Source: Branchiostoma floridae
Lineage: Eukaryota > Chordata > Leptocardii > Amphioxiformes > Branchiostomatidae
Length of the DNA stretch: 64,000 nt
Assembly (NCBI RefSeq): GCF_000003815.2
Contig: NC_049983.1
Span: 12,595,715 to 12,659,714 of the forward strand
Direction: 5' to 3'
The notes under the pieces were generated by a model that was given only the letters and a program-made list of their open reading frames with translations, was not told where the DNA came from and did not search any database. The position numbers were made by a program, and so were the translations under genes. This document shows, one piece after another, positions 14,053 through 26,776 of the stretch (positions are counted from its first letter, which is position 1; each line of letters begins with the position of its first letter).

Positions 14053-14289
14053 ATTGTCTGTTTCCCGGATATTTCGCAACATTTCACGGAACTGGATTAG
14101 GCTTGGGTGGGTCACAGTTACTAGTACTGTCGTAATTAGCTTTCGCATGCAGTGGACTGTTGTAGAAGGCCGATCACCCAAGTTGTGGTCATATTTAAAA
14201 GGCAAAATTATCAACACACCGAATACGGCATCAGTATTTTCAACATCGTTTAGCTCATGTGAAAGCATGTGGAGAGTTTAAAAGCCATA

Positions 14290-16513
14290 TTCTTTATTTG
14301 AGGTAATATTCAGCCAACTTTTCCGTGCTGACTTTATGTAAATTGTAATAGAGGCTCTCGATTTACTGTGATTTAACTGCAACTGACGCAGGTACACTCT
14401 TATGGCCCCATCGTATGATGTCCTACGACCTTTCTGACCACAGCTTTAATTCTTCCTCGACTTACAATGTACTGTGCTATCGTGGTAAATCGGGCGAGCT
14501 TTGTGACCGGGGCTTTAAACAACTACCATGTCACAGTTTCCTCTACACACGAACTGGACCGAGACATTCATATCCAGGAGTAACTGTAGCTTTTTCGTCA
14601 ACCCAAGGATTCTGGCTTTCGCAGTAAGGAACCGATTCACTGCAAACAATGTCGCCTGTTTACACACAACAGGGTGCAAACTTACAACGCACGCAAGTCC
14701 CAAACCACCCCTGCCCACCCTACTGAAACATTCCTGCCGTTCTCAGCAGGATGAAACATTCTGAGGGCATCTCAGTGTAACGTTACTGACACTATTGTGA
14801 TGTGCAGTGGGGATGTTTATCTATGCAGGACACTAACCTGTACCTTATGGGTGCGTCACACGAAACACGCATTCCGAGCGGTCTTGAACTTCCGATGGTT
14901 GTTCACTCTACCTTACGTCACGTACTTGTTATTTCAAACATCCGATGACACATTTCTACCAAGAAAGCACTAACCAGGCCACAATCTGTCCTTTTTTTAT
15001 TAAGATATGCTATTTCAACGTTATCATTATGATCGAAAACAAATGCATTATCAGCAAGTATCTTAATTATAAGATTCCTATACACATAGACAAAACGAAT
15101 CTGTTGGTTGAATTGTATCCTCCACATGCGGTCCAATATGCCTATGCGGTGTACAAAGTAAAGAGGTGAGGATGAAACATGTTTTGATTGGAATTGTGGG
15201 GGATTGTGAGCTTTGAAGGTACAAAGAAGGCAGATGTGTAGTGACCCTTGTTGAGAGATAAAACGTTGGTTGGTTATTCCGTGGTTTCAAGCGTTCAACT
15301 GTCCGTAAAATATCAACCACTTTGTGAACGTTGAGAGAAGGAGTGGGTGAGAGAGAGGGGGGGAGAGTCACGCCAATATGAACGAACTTTGAAATATATA
15401 TTATATTCTAAAGGACTGTAAAATAGAATGGGGCCAGTGCTGTACACGTCACAGTTTTATGTTAGTCCTGGTCATATGCTTACGACTTCTTGACGGAATG
15501 ACTATGTGGTACACCAAGAATGCCTTTTTGCTGGAGGAAAAGCACTCATCGAAAATATGACACGATGAGCTTTACTTCCATTGCCTCTTGATTCAAAACA
15601 AAACGAACAGAACTACAGTATATTAAAACTATAGCCGCTAATTTGGTTTCCCGCAGAACGCCTATGGAACAGATTCGGTGCTGCGCTTTCGTCAGAATGA
15701 TAATGCGTGTATCAGGTCCCAGTGATAGTTGATCTGTTCAGAGATATGTGCCGGGTTCATTGAGAGTGATATTTACGTGTCTTTCCCTTTCCCGGTTGAA
15801 CCAACGTCGATTGGTCCGCTTCCGTCGTCAGGCCAAATGAGGTCGGCGATACTGGCCTATCTTCAAGCAGATGTTCGAAAGAACTGAATCCTCTAAGTTT
15901 TCTGCTGTAGGCCAAAGGAGGGGGCGTCAATTATGTGGTACAAAAATGTGACAATGTCAGCTTGAAGATAGAGTTGACATTGAATACTCTAAGAAACAAC
16001 TCACTAACTAAGCATGATGATGCCATATTTGTCGTGATCATGTCTATAACCACTGACTATGCTTAGACTGTCATGGATGATTGAAAAGCCTTTTTTGCCT
16101 CACTGATCTAAACTTGATTCTTTCTTCCAAGGACCACTCTCTTGGGAACTGATAACACACATTCATTTCCTTTTCAAACCCACATCCTTTCCAAGAAAAA
16201 AAGTTTCTATAAACATCCGAGAGGAAGTTTTTTGTTATTTTTAGTGAGAAACTTGTGTGTGGGACAGGTTCTGAATAGGGGAGTGACCCATGGCCCGTAT
16301 AATGACTCATCATTGTTTGGGATGATACGAGTTTTGTCATTGGTTCTCACGCCTGACCGGTCGTGCGATACCGCTGCAGGGGAGAGGCCAGCTGCGCAGG
16401 TAGCATATTCTGTGTGGCATAACGTCCGTGCTGTTCAAAACGTGGGGAGATACGATCATAGCAGGATCTTCCACCACAGTGAATGTGTTTTGACGGTTGT
16501 GAAAATCAGAACC
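14290..16513. other. Intergenic, nothing recognised
   Basis: No exon with family similarity and no structured repeat found. An upstream in-frame extension of the next gene (from 16142) is open but lacks the features of a coding start; the signal peptide fixes the start at 16514. Confidence 0.45.
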
Positions 16514-19500
16514 ATGGTCAGCTATCGTGTCTTTCTCGTGGCCGTCGTCGTCCTGACGGCTCTGACGTGTGTCGTACAGGCAGTAGAAGGGGAGACGAAG
16601 AAGAAGAAGGAAAGGGAGAAAGGCAAAGAAAGGGGCGAGAAGAACCGTAAAGACCGGAACAGACGCGTGCGTCGACTGGAGCGGAGGGTGGCGGGCATTG
16701 AGGGCGAACTTCTGCAGCATGTCACGGCACTCCGAGCCGGTATCGGGGAGCAGAAGGAACGGATGCAGGAGGTAGAGGCCCTCCTGAACCTGCATGGCGA
16801 CGATGTCAGCAGTCTGAGGGAAACTCTGGTCAAGCTTCAGCAAGTTCACGACCAGATCTGGCGCTCTCTGGCGACGTTAGAGAAGGGTGCCCAAGATCAA
16901 ACTAACGTCGCGAACGAGAGATGGGAGGCGCACCACCGTCAGACTGCCCGCGTTGACAGCTACCTAGAAGGGCTGGAGACCAAACAAGAAGAGTTTGTCA
17001 GCCTGTTTCAAGCCAGGTGCGACGCGCAGGACAAGAGGCTCGACGGTTTGGACGTCTATATCAGAGAGGCTGGCGGTGGGGGAGGGGGGTCGGACGGCGA
17101 GTCGGGGGACCTGTACGCCAGGCTGGTCATGTTGGAGGCGGCTATCGACGGGCTTATCGTGCAGTTTCACCAGCACGTGCAGGACGGCCCGGAGGGAGCC
17201 CGCAGCACAGGCGTCACCTCTTCCACAGGCGGGAATGTCGTCACCAATGCACAGGTGGAAGGCGCTGTGGCTGGTGAGTTATCAATTACAGTGCACTGTA
17301 TCAGTTAGAGCAGCGATTTGTTTGAGACTGTAGTCTATGTTTTAGACAAGGGACAATCCTATTTCCACCGGCGCAACCCTAAAAAATAGTTCCCAGACTA
17401 TTATATTAGGGTAGTGAGTGTAAGGAGCCCCGGTAGAAATAAGATGGTACCCGGGCTAGTCTATGTTGGGGATTTAGACAAGGTGCCTTATTCTTCTTTA
17501 TTGTCGCGTTTAAACAGTTTATTGCAAACATCGTAATGTGGCAGAAAGGTGAATGCGAGAAAAACAATGAAACTGATTCAAAACCCAAGGCTGTATGTAG
17601 GACAATCTTTTATTGGCCCCTTTATCACGCCTTTTACTCACTGGTGATTATCTCTAAACGCTTAACGACTGAACAGTTTAATTATAGACATGGTGTTGTG
17701 GTAGAAAGGTGAATTATAGAAAAAAAATTAAACAAAGAGATTTAAAACCCCAAGGTTGCATGTAGGGCAATCTTTTATTGGCCTATGTATCATGCCTCTT
17801 AATCACTGGTGATTATCTCTAAACGGTTAACAATTACGTTAAACGTTATGAGATATATGATTCAGTTTATACGCATAGGTCTGTTTTATTAGGACCGATT
17901 GTGGACAGTTTTACCCGATATTCTCCTGGGAAAAAAAGGCCAGTGTTTTACGTTTTTGGTAAGATTCAGTAAAGGAGATTCATCGTCGTAGATCATAGAG
18001 TAGTAGTCAAAAGGGGGCTAGGGGCCATAGATCTAAGCCAGGCGTCCTGGCCAATTTACAGCAGGTATAGAACATGATAGTATACCATAGAAGGCACATG
18101 TGACGGTTCTACGTATCCCTTCTCTCCTGAAGCCCTCAGTCGCACCCTGAGTCAAACAGCGCCGCCCGTACGCATGGCTGGATCCAGTAAAAACATACTG
18201 CTGGAAACGCAGAAACAAGCGTGCCGACCTCACATTATCGCGGAAAACTGAAGAATTCCCCTCCGGTAATACTTAACTAGAATTGTAACTCGTCCGCCTA
18301 CCACAACATGTGTCATGCTGTGATTTTGTAATTTCAGCCTTCTTTCGACGCTGTTACCAAGCAACCAATACCACTTTATCCCCGAAAGAGTTTATCTTTT
18401 TCAATTAAAGACAACCATAAAACTTCTATCACCAACCATCACATCAATGATAAACATTAACTGGTCATGATATTCGAAACACATAAAATCAATGGTAACG
18501 ATGTAAAGAATACTTAAGAATAAGAAAAACAACGAAAATAAGATCCTAGAATTTTATGATATTCTGAAAAACAAGCAATTATACCAGGGTGGAGCCTAGT
18601 GACTTAACTATGACTTGTATTATTTAAGCTGGGAGGGGTGAGTATATAAGCTAACTAGGATGGAACACAGGCTAGCCTTTATCATACTTATCCTGCCAAA
18701 CTCGTGTTTATCCTCGGCCAAACCAGCTCAATGCGAAAAGAGGCTCCTCACAATATGGACAGAGCACTCTCCTAAACTCTCCACCTATTTCGGCCTCCAT
18801 AACCACATAATTACATGTCGAAAGTACAGGTTGGCGCAGTAAACATAGTTATTACACATTTTCACCTGTCATTGATGGGGCGGGGGACAACAGCTCCAGG
18901 TGTTAGTATTTTTAACATCTTGATTGAACCATCATAAGATGAGGCCATTCCTCTCAAGTAATTAACCTTGGGCATTGTTTTTCCTTTCCTATACATTGTA
19001 TCGACATTGAAGGTCGAGGTCGACTCTGAGCCTCCTGGTGGCCGACCTTGGTACTGCACCAGACGTCTTGTTGTGTTCTTTGTCCCACACATTCCATGGT
19101 CTTGGTTATTTGGTGGCCTGTGTAGGTTAAGGTCCATAAGCAGCTTGCTCTGGAAAATGAGAATAATTGAACAAAGATAAGACAGATATTTGGTGTGCTA
19201 GTAGCTTAAACAGAGATGCACTTCAAGGAAATGCAAATTTTGCAAATCGGGACATAATTTGACTAATCAATTAGGAAAATCTATAATTTGTGTGTGTTCA
19301 AAAATAGCACTTTAATACGTGTACCGTTTGTCACTTATACCAGGTGGAATATTTACAGATGCCAATTAATGCGAAAGTGCCATAATTACTTAGTGGCAAG
19401 CAATACCTGAGATCACAATGGATAAATAAATTTAATCTCTTTTGCATAAGTTATGATAAAATATGAAGATGGAATTCTGCCAACGGATATGACTTTCATG

Positions 19501-22500
19501 CATGCAACATATATCATTTTGATACAATGGACCATCATCTAAAACCAAGTTATAATCCTCATATCACCTACAAGACAGGTTCAAAATCGAAATAGGGTGA
19601 CTTTAACCACCCAGAACACTTGAAGACACGTCACAGTCCATGAATCAAGTCAAGACGTGCTGTAAGTCACGGCTTAAGACAATTCTTCACTCGAGATGTA
19701 TAGCCACACGATTGTATGTGATTCCTGGTTACGTGTTTTGTTTTGGCGTTCTTACCAGCTAACGCTACTATAGGTACGGGCGCTGTTTGTTTGTTTGTTT
19801 TTCCATTGTTTATTTGTTTCCATGGCAAATGAAGGGCGCTACCCCAACCGTGCCACTCGTAGTCTCACATGACATGCGCCCTGAATGTCTGTGACTGACG
19901 GTAACAGGGCGTCGTGTTTTGAAAACAGCGAGACACGAAATCAAGAAATGACCAGAAGGCTAGCCAAGGCGCCACAGTATTCAGACCGCATCTTATAAGA
20001 TGATCTCGGCATGTCCGGTAACAATAGACGGTGTTGATGGCTTCCTTGACGAACATTTCGCCAGGCGCCAACAGTTGACCTACAGGTGGACGGAGGTCAT
20101 AGACAGTCATGACACAACTGGTCTTGGATTGACATCTACAACCTCTCTGTATGACACGTTAAACTTAGACTTGATGACGCGACGATTCCTTCTTTATGGT
20201 ACCCTGAAGCTAGTATGGTAGGATTATTTTTCTATCTACCCAGCCATATAAGCATTTCAGGTGGATGCACAATCATTGTGCGCAGTACTGCCCTAGAGCT
20301 CTGGTTCTCACTATAGTGGCCCCATGCTGTAGAGATACCAAGCGTCTTCCAGTGACTTTTCGGGTCGCTGCGTTTATCTGGAGTCCGCTTTTCCCACGCC
20401 TCTTGTGACACATAGGACAGCCTGCTTTATACAACTTAGCTCGGGCACAGGTGTACAACCTATGAATCACCACCTACATGTATAGATACTATTCAAGATA
20501 AACTAGGGGTGAAATTTAATGTCTTGCACCTGGCGTCGTTCTTTTTGGCGTAGCCAGGAGAACAGGGCACTGGGACGGAAAATATTGGGCGTGAGGGGTG
20601 AGGTGGGGCTCTAAACACGGAGAATGTGTTTTCTATCGAGACTGCTCATGAATGTTTCTCCCTTCGACATCATGAAAAGAGGAAAAGGTAGCCTTGGTAG
20701 GTACCAAAAGCGGCTTAAGCTTCCCCGATCATGAGTTGACGGATGAAAAACTGACGCGTCTGATTTCAGAAAACAATGAAAGACCCTGACCTTACCAATG
20801 TCACTACGTAGGTTTCGGCATCATTTCTATCTTATTACAAAACTCTACGTCCTGAGGGGAAATGTTTGGTAAAGTATAGGTTTAAGGAAGTGACGCGGAG
20901 TGGATAAGGGAAAGAAAGCTGGTTTGATCCGTGTCTTAGGCCAGGTTACCCAGGCCTAAGCCATGAATGGTCGATATGGAATATTTGGCATTATATGAAA
21001 GGTCAGGTATTAGTTGGCACTGTAACTAGAACATGTTTTGCCTGGAGTTATTTACTTCAAAACAGGCGAGAAAATGAAACGGTATATATGTCACGTAAGG
21101 TGAATGTACTAAACTTTATGTATGCATACACACACACACATTAAACAGTGCGTACTAACAAATAACTCTATAACGTAACATTTTATCCAACTTAAATCTA
21201 CAAGAGAGTAATCGGGCACGAAATGTTTGATTGACAGTTTTACAGGACGAGAACGCTGCCCTGAAGTCCACCATCGACCAGCAGCAACGAAAACTGGACA
21301 AACTTGAAGGTGGGGTGCTGTTGGCTGTTATTTAGCAGTCCTTTCTTCGAATTCCATTCTATTTCGACGCTAACAAAATAGGACGGAAAATATTAGTTTC
21401 CTTTTGCATGAAATGTTTTAGACGAGAATTCCTTCGTGTTGTATCTCACGGGTGAAACCGGTTAAATCCGTTGCATATCGTTTGTCCAGATTTCTAGTTT
21501 ACCTGTTCTCTTGCATCTATCGTTCTCCAGAGCACGTTTCCAAACTGTACAGAATGTTCGACGGATGTCACTGTGAAGATGCAAATACGGGACAGTCGGA
21601 AACAGAATCAAACAGCATTGGTGACACGCCCGTCACGCCCTCTACCGGAACCATACGGCCTGACAACCACCTGTCGACCCAGGGAAAGGAAGGCGTACAG
21701 CAGGACGAGTCTGGAGCAGAGGGTGATACCGCGGAACAACCACTGACACAGGGTACCCAAGATGTGGAGCTCACCACTAGACCTACACCCGTTAAGGTCA
21801 CCACAACTTCCAAACCATCGACGACAACAGAAAGTACGTTAGTTTTTCAACCTTTGACTTTTGCAGCAGCTTGGTCTTTAGCATGCAATTGTTGCTCAGT
21901 TGCTGTTTACATAGTGTTTATACATACGCAGTCACGGTAAACTGGAGTACGGTCCTCTTCCACTGTAGTTGACGCTAAATATTTCTATTCTTACAGGCTA
22001 CAAGCCCCAGGCCCAGTTTGCTCTGGACTGTGCCGACCTGTACCACAACGGCGAGCGATCAGACGGAATCCACTCCATCACGGCCCGGCTGGGGAGGGAG
22101 CGCCGTCCCATGGACGTCTTCTGCGACATGACCACGGCCGGAGGTGGCTGGACCGTCATCCAGCGGCGGCTGGACGGCTCCGTCCTCTTCAACAGAACCT
22201 GGCACCAGTACAAACGCCGCTTCGGGAAGATTCGGGGCGAGTACTGGCTCGGGTTGGACAACATGTACTTCCTGACGAACCAGAGAAATTATACCCTGCG
22301 CATTGANNNNNNNNNNNNNNNNNNNNNNNNNNNNNNNNNNNNNNNNNNNNNNNNNNNNNNNNNNNNNNNNNNNNNNNNNNNNNNNNNNNNNNNNNNNNNN
22401 NNNNNNNNNACAGCTGGGGACGGGTTCCAGGGACATAACGGCGCCAAGTTTTCCACCATAGACCAGGATAACGATGAGACGGACTACCACAACTGCGCCG

Positions 22501-22743
22501 CGCTGAGGGGTGACGGCTGGTGGCACTGCGGCTGCACACCCCGCTGGACGCCCGTGTTCGGGAGCTGCAGCATGGACAGTTTTGAGTGCGGAGGCGCCTT
22601 CATCAACGGCAAATACCTGGGCAACTGTCGGAATCGGGAGGACTGGCGAGCAGAGTTCTACGGCCAGACGTGTTGTGGGTTAGACGACTGTTGTGGGTGG
22701 TTGGAGGGAGTAGTGTGGTACAAATGGAAGAAAGTTGTCTCTC
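16514..22743 (+). CDS. Secreted coiled-coil fibrinogen-related protein (FReD/FREP-like), 3' end in gap
   Basis: Exons: 16514-17254, 21246-21309, 21531-21833, and 21997 onward through the gap at 22307-22409 to at least 22743; the end falls in the second gap. ACCATGG surrounds the start. Residues 1-23 form a signal peptide (MVSYRVFLVAVVVLTALTC...VQA). A very basic Lys/Arg/Glu stretch and a long coiled coil follow, then a Gly-rich spot. Exon 2 adds more coiled coil and exon 3 a Ser/Thr-rich linker. A fibrinogen C-terminal domain comes last: DCADLYHNGE, DVFCDMTTAGGGWTVIQRR, GEYWLGLDN, HNGAKFSTIDQDND, NCA..GDGWWHC, NGKYLG, GVVWYKWKK. Such proteins are typically oligomeric lectin-like recognition molecules; the ligand is unknown. 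Donor 17254 (CAG|GTGG) is preferred over 17273 because only it keeps exon 2 in its coiled-coil frame. Between WWHC and NGKYL there is an extra cysteine-rich insert. Confidence 0.88.
17255..21245. other. Large first intron of the fibrinogen-related gene
   Basis: About 4 kb. It holds a diverged tandem duplication (17511-17834). I see no exon and no other recognisable element. A TATA-like gtatataag at 18643 is followed too closely by a 60-codon ORF to be its promoter. Confidence 0.6.
17511..17834. repeat. Diverged tandem duplication, about 161-bp unit
   Basis: Two head-to-tail copies share aacagttta, gcagaaaggtgaat/gtagaaaggtgaat, gcaatcttttattggcc and actggtgattatctctaaac in the same order. 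They lie within the first intron of the fibrinogen-related gene. Confidence 0.8.
22307..22409. other. Assembly gap inside the fibrinogen domain
   Basis: 103 N between YTLRI and TAGDGFQGHNG. It covers the middle of the fibrinogen domain and possibly an intron. Confidence 0.99.
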
Positions 22744-22933
22744 NNNNNNNNNNNNNNNNNNNNNNNNNNNNNNNNNNNNNNNNNNNNNNNNNNNNNNNNN
22801 NNNNNNNNNNNNNNNNNNNNNNNNNNNNNNNNNNNNNNNNNNNNNNNNNNNNNNNNNNNNNNNNNNNNNNNNNNNNNNNNNNNNNNNNNNNNNNNNNNNN
22901 NNNNNNNNNNNNNNNNNNNNNNNNNNNNNNNNN
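22744..22933. other. Assembly gap hiding the end of the fibrinogen domain
   Basis: 190 N directly after GVVWYKWKKVVS. The last roughly 15 residues expected for this domain and the stop codon should lie here. Confidence 0.99.
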
Positions 22934-24073
22934 TACTAAGAACAGGCATATGTACTTAACTTCCTTGATTATAATATGATAAAAACGCCCAAGTGTCCAA
23001 ACGCCAGGACATCTGTGAACATCACCATGAGTAGGAAAGGACCAAGACAGCAGCTAGAAACTGTGGCACAAAAATGACACCGACCTAGCTGTTTTGTCGT
23101 GTCGGGCAGATCACTTAGCAGCTTCTAGGACAATCCAGGCATTGCCACAAGACTGCACACTGAAGATTGTATCAGATGTGATAAACATTAACTGTACATG
23201 TAGATAAATCAAAACGAGTACAGACACGCATGAGCAATTTAATTGCCATTGTATACTAGTAGAAATACTTTGTCTATCTTTAACCACTTGGGACGGGCTT
23301 TTGCATCGTGCCAGACTGTAAATAAAGCTCACAGTATCTGTAAATATCACCAACATGACTGGTGTACTAATAATCTATAAAGAATTACACTTCCGTCTAG
23401 AGGTTAAGATTATTCCTGGTCATTACACATAGCCAATAAAAATTAATCGTTAATTCACGACGCCTGTAAAACTGTTTTTCTATTGAATTATGCCATGTAT
23501 GTTTCTATAGTTTCTGCACATGGTCTGCTTCTGTGAAGTGTGGTGACCTGTAAATATTCTAGTAATCTTTCTGTTGTATTTACGACATACAAGCTGTTAT
23601 AAAGGCTGTGTGATAAATTGTTGTACGTTGTTTGTTTGTTTGTTTACTTGTTTCTAAGCCATTAAACGTGATGCAAGTCAACAACGATAGCTTAGATAGT
23701 ACTACATTACTGGAGCGGATACCGGGATGGTACCCCTAGCCTGTATATAAATACTCTTAGAAAAGACAAATTGCTAAAGCAGTGTTTTGGCCATTCAAAC
23801 ATTAACCTATTTAGTTTCAAGCAATATCTTTTATCACGAGCAATATAACGGTTGCGCGAATTTCCGATTTCTTAAATTCTTTGTACTCCTGACACGTTGT
23901 AGTTCACAGTGAAGCTTTTTATGGAGACACCTATCGGAGTTGGCGCGACGTGCAAGCGACAGCCCATCGGGCACTGTCAACATGTACATGACCCGGAAGT
24001 TAAAGGAAAACATTCCAAGACCTGCAGACCTTCGAACCTTGTCTGACGACCAGAAAGTTTCAATGTGGACCAA
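22934..24073. other. Probable 3' UTR, then intergenic
   Basis: Non-coding AT-rich sequence. An AATAAA at 23321-23326 could be the polyadenylation signal of the fibrinogen-related gene. Nothing else recognised up to the methyltransferase start. Confidence 0.4.
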
Positions 24074-25631
24074 ATGATGTTGGCTGAAGATACAAACAAC
24101 CAGTTTGACAAGGTAGCGTCTGTTCCTGTCGGTTATGCAGGCAGCCAAGCAGTGTACTCAACATGGGCTACAAAATATGAGGAGGTAGGTTGGGTCCCTC
24201 ACACTCTGATCCTAACTATGACTGACTCCTTTGGCAAGCTTTAATACAATACTATTCTATGCCCCCGCCAAATCTGCTTGGAGATATAAAATCAAGGGTA
24301 TGACACAAATCAAAACGTAATGTGGTTTTGGTGATCAAATAGTGCTTGCAAAAATGCCATAACTAATATTAAAGTGTTTCTACAGGACATGACAAACATG
24401 GGATACAACGGGCCGCGGCAGATCGTCGCCCTGATGCACGCCGCGCTAGGCGGGGTCACTGACCCCAGCAGTGTCCGGGTGTTAGACGTGCCTGCCGGGA
24501 CGGGCATGGTGGGATCGGAGGTAATGTATTAATGCAATGCAGAATGAACCTAGGATCTGCCTTGGCTGGACTTACTTGCAATAGACCTTATATACTCGTC
24601 GTGTTACTAATTTGTGTTATATAACAGTTGCAGAAGCTCGGATACACGAACGCAGACGGTCTGGACGCCAACCCGGACATGCTGAAGGTTGCAGAGAACA
24701 AACAGGTCTACCAGAGGCTGATAGAGGCAAAACTGGGCACAGGACAGCTACCTGTAGATCTAGAGCCAAGTAAGTGTCAAAGATTAAATGAAATATTCCT
24801 ATAAAAGTCAACTTATATTGCAGTAACCCCTGGGGCAAAGCTACAAACATTGTTGATGAAACTCACGTGACTGTCCTCGTTGTCCCCTTTTGCCCCCTTC
24901 GTCTTGTGTATTAATCACCTTCAATTCTCGTGATGTTTCATCTTTGACTCGTGACTACGCATTTCATCGTCGGTTATTCGAGCGAAGAATGGAAGGAAGG
25001 ACACTCCATGACTGTCAAAGAAACTCTGGTAGCGAAGGTAGCGAAGGAGCCTAAAACTATCCAGCAGTTGCAAGAACAGGGGTCAGAACAGGAGTCAGAA
25101 CATGTCTATTTTCCTCATTAGTGCAGTAGTAGTTTGATCCAAAACCATCACTTGTTGACGATACAACAGACACAATTGTTCACAGATATGTACGACGCTG
25201 TTCTACTGGTCGGTGCCTTCTCTCAGAATGGGACACATCTTCCCTGTAAATGTCTGGAAGATCTGGTTCAAATCACAAAACCAGGTAAGATTATAGAGAT
25301 TTGACATGACCTTTCTTGTGAATGACACAATTGTATAATGCGCTCCACTTGACCTACAACAGGCACTTTCGACATTGGATAATGAAATTCGTCAACCTTT
25401 TTTTTCTGAGGAAAACATGATTTCATATGTCCTTATGTGTATGTTCCAGGTGGACTCATCATCGTAGGCACTGGTTCTGAAACACTACAGTCAGACGTTG
25501 GAGCGGCGCTGGTGGCAACACTACAGGACCTTCAGGAACGAGCTCTTTTGTCAATAATCGACAAAACCACCCGGTCCGGTTACTTCAGGGACTGGGAGGG
25601 AACGTTTTTCGTCTGCAGGGTGACGTCATGA
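24074..25631 (+). CDS. METTL27: METTL27 (WBSCR27)-like SAM-dependent methyltransferase, complete
   Basis: Five exons: 24074-24184, 24386-24520, 24628-24769, 25186-25284, 25450-25631. Phases are consistent and total 669 nt, 222 residues, slightly shorter than the human protein as I recall it (about 245). The N-terminus contains AVYSTWATKYEEDMTNMGYNGP, cut by intron 1, a family hallmark. Motif I for S-adenosylmethionine is VLDVPAGTGMVG in exon 2; NADGLDANPDML in exon 3 is the acidic loop after strand 2; YDAVLLVGAF in exon 4 and GGLIIVGT in exon 5 are later strands of the Rossmann fold. It ends DWEGTFFVCRVTS. The substrate of the family is not settled. An ATG at 24077 is an equally possible start one codon later. 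AATAAA follows at 25682. Confidence 0.92.
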
Positions 25632-25681
25632 TAGATGTATCATGTATACGATATAGAGCTCGGGGATTTACGATATTGTCG

Positions 25682-25687
25682 AATAAA
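25682..25687 (+). promoter_or_regulatory. Polyadenylation signal of the METTL27-like gene
   Basis: AATAAA 50 bp after the stop codon. Confidence 0.75.
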
Positions 25688-26776
25688 CTTGCTTGACTCT
25701 TCAGTGGTTTGTGTTGTGCATTGTTGTTTATTTATTTCCTTTTACTGAATTGCCATCATATTATAAGGCCACCAAGATGACGGCTTACACGAATAGGAGT
25801 GAAAGAACATCCCTTCACCCTAAGTCACAAACAGCAATGATCGAAACGAGCTCGATTTAATGACCTAATGGAAAAAGCAAGGATTACGAAGGCTGCTCGG
25901 GAATATTCTCTATACAATATTGCCTATTTCGGCGCTCAGTTACACCCAAGCCTAGAGCGGCGCATGAACATTGATAGTTAATGGCAAATTCTTTCCTGAG
26001 GGATAATTGCACGTAACATGAAAGGGGGCAAACGAATTGTTTACATGTGGTGGCCATGATCGTTTCGAGTTAAGTGTACGTGTCACCAATTAAAAGATGT
26101 CCAGCCCCTTGTCTGTCGGCCTCATTCACAAGGTTTATGAATCGTCGATCGACTTTGCTGGCTGCCAAGCAGCATATTCAGAATGGGCTTTGAAGTATGA
26201 AGAGGTAGGGGCTAGATAATGTACATGTAGTGCCCAAATGTAATGTGTTAAGTAAATTTTAGTGGGCGGTTTGGAAGGAAATGGGACTCTCTAATTTGAA
26301 TAAGCTTTGAACGGACTCCAGTTAATTAAAGCAATGGTTTGTATCTCTGATGCCGTCACAAGACGTGTGGTAAACCCTAAGGTTTGTACAGGTACCCTAC
26401 CTATGAGTTCAATAAGGTTAAGGCTCCTCACGTGATCCTACGTAATTATAACGCAACTGAAACTTGTACGCCCATGCACCCCCTCTCTCAAAATGAGTCA
26501 GCCAAGCAAGGTCAATGGCAAGATCGAAAAACAGGTACTGTATTGTGCATGCCGTGAATGTTATATTCATGGCATGGTCCAACTCACTGGATCTGAATCA
26601 TGGAAATCTGCGGCTGAAATCTTTGAGTTCTTGGATAGCTCTGAATAATGTAGGTGGTGAGGACAATGACATTCGGATATGACAACGTATTAAAAAATCA
26701 ATAACGCGCAACGTTTTGCGCTGTAACCCTGCGCGAAGCTTGAGTAGACAAAGTTCATGTTCATATCTTGGCAAGG

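Noticed and set aside
16142-16513. Longer N-terminus for the fibrinogen-related protein
   Set aside because: The extension would bury the signal peptide that begins at the ACCATGG start at 16514.
18640-18842. TATA-like gtatataag followed by a 60-codon ORF with a hydrophobic start
   Set aside because: The ATG is only about 10 bp downstream of the TATA-like motif, too close for a transcript to include it, and it lies inside an intron without other support.
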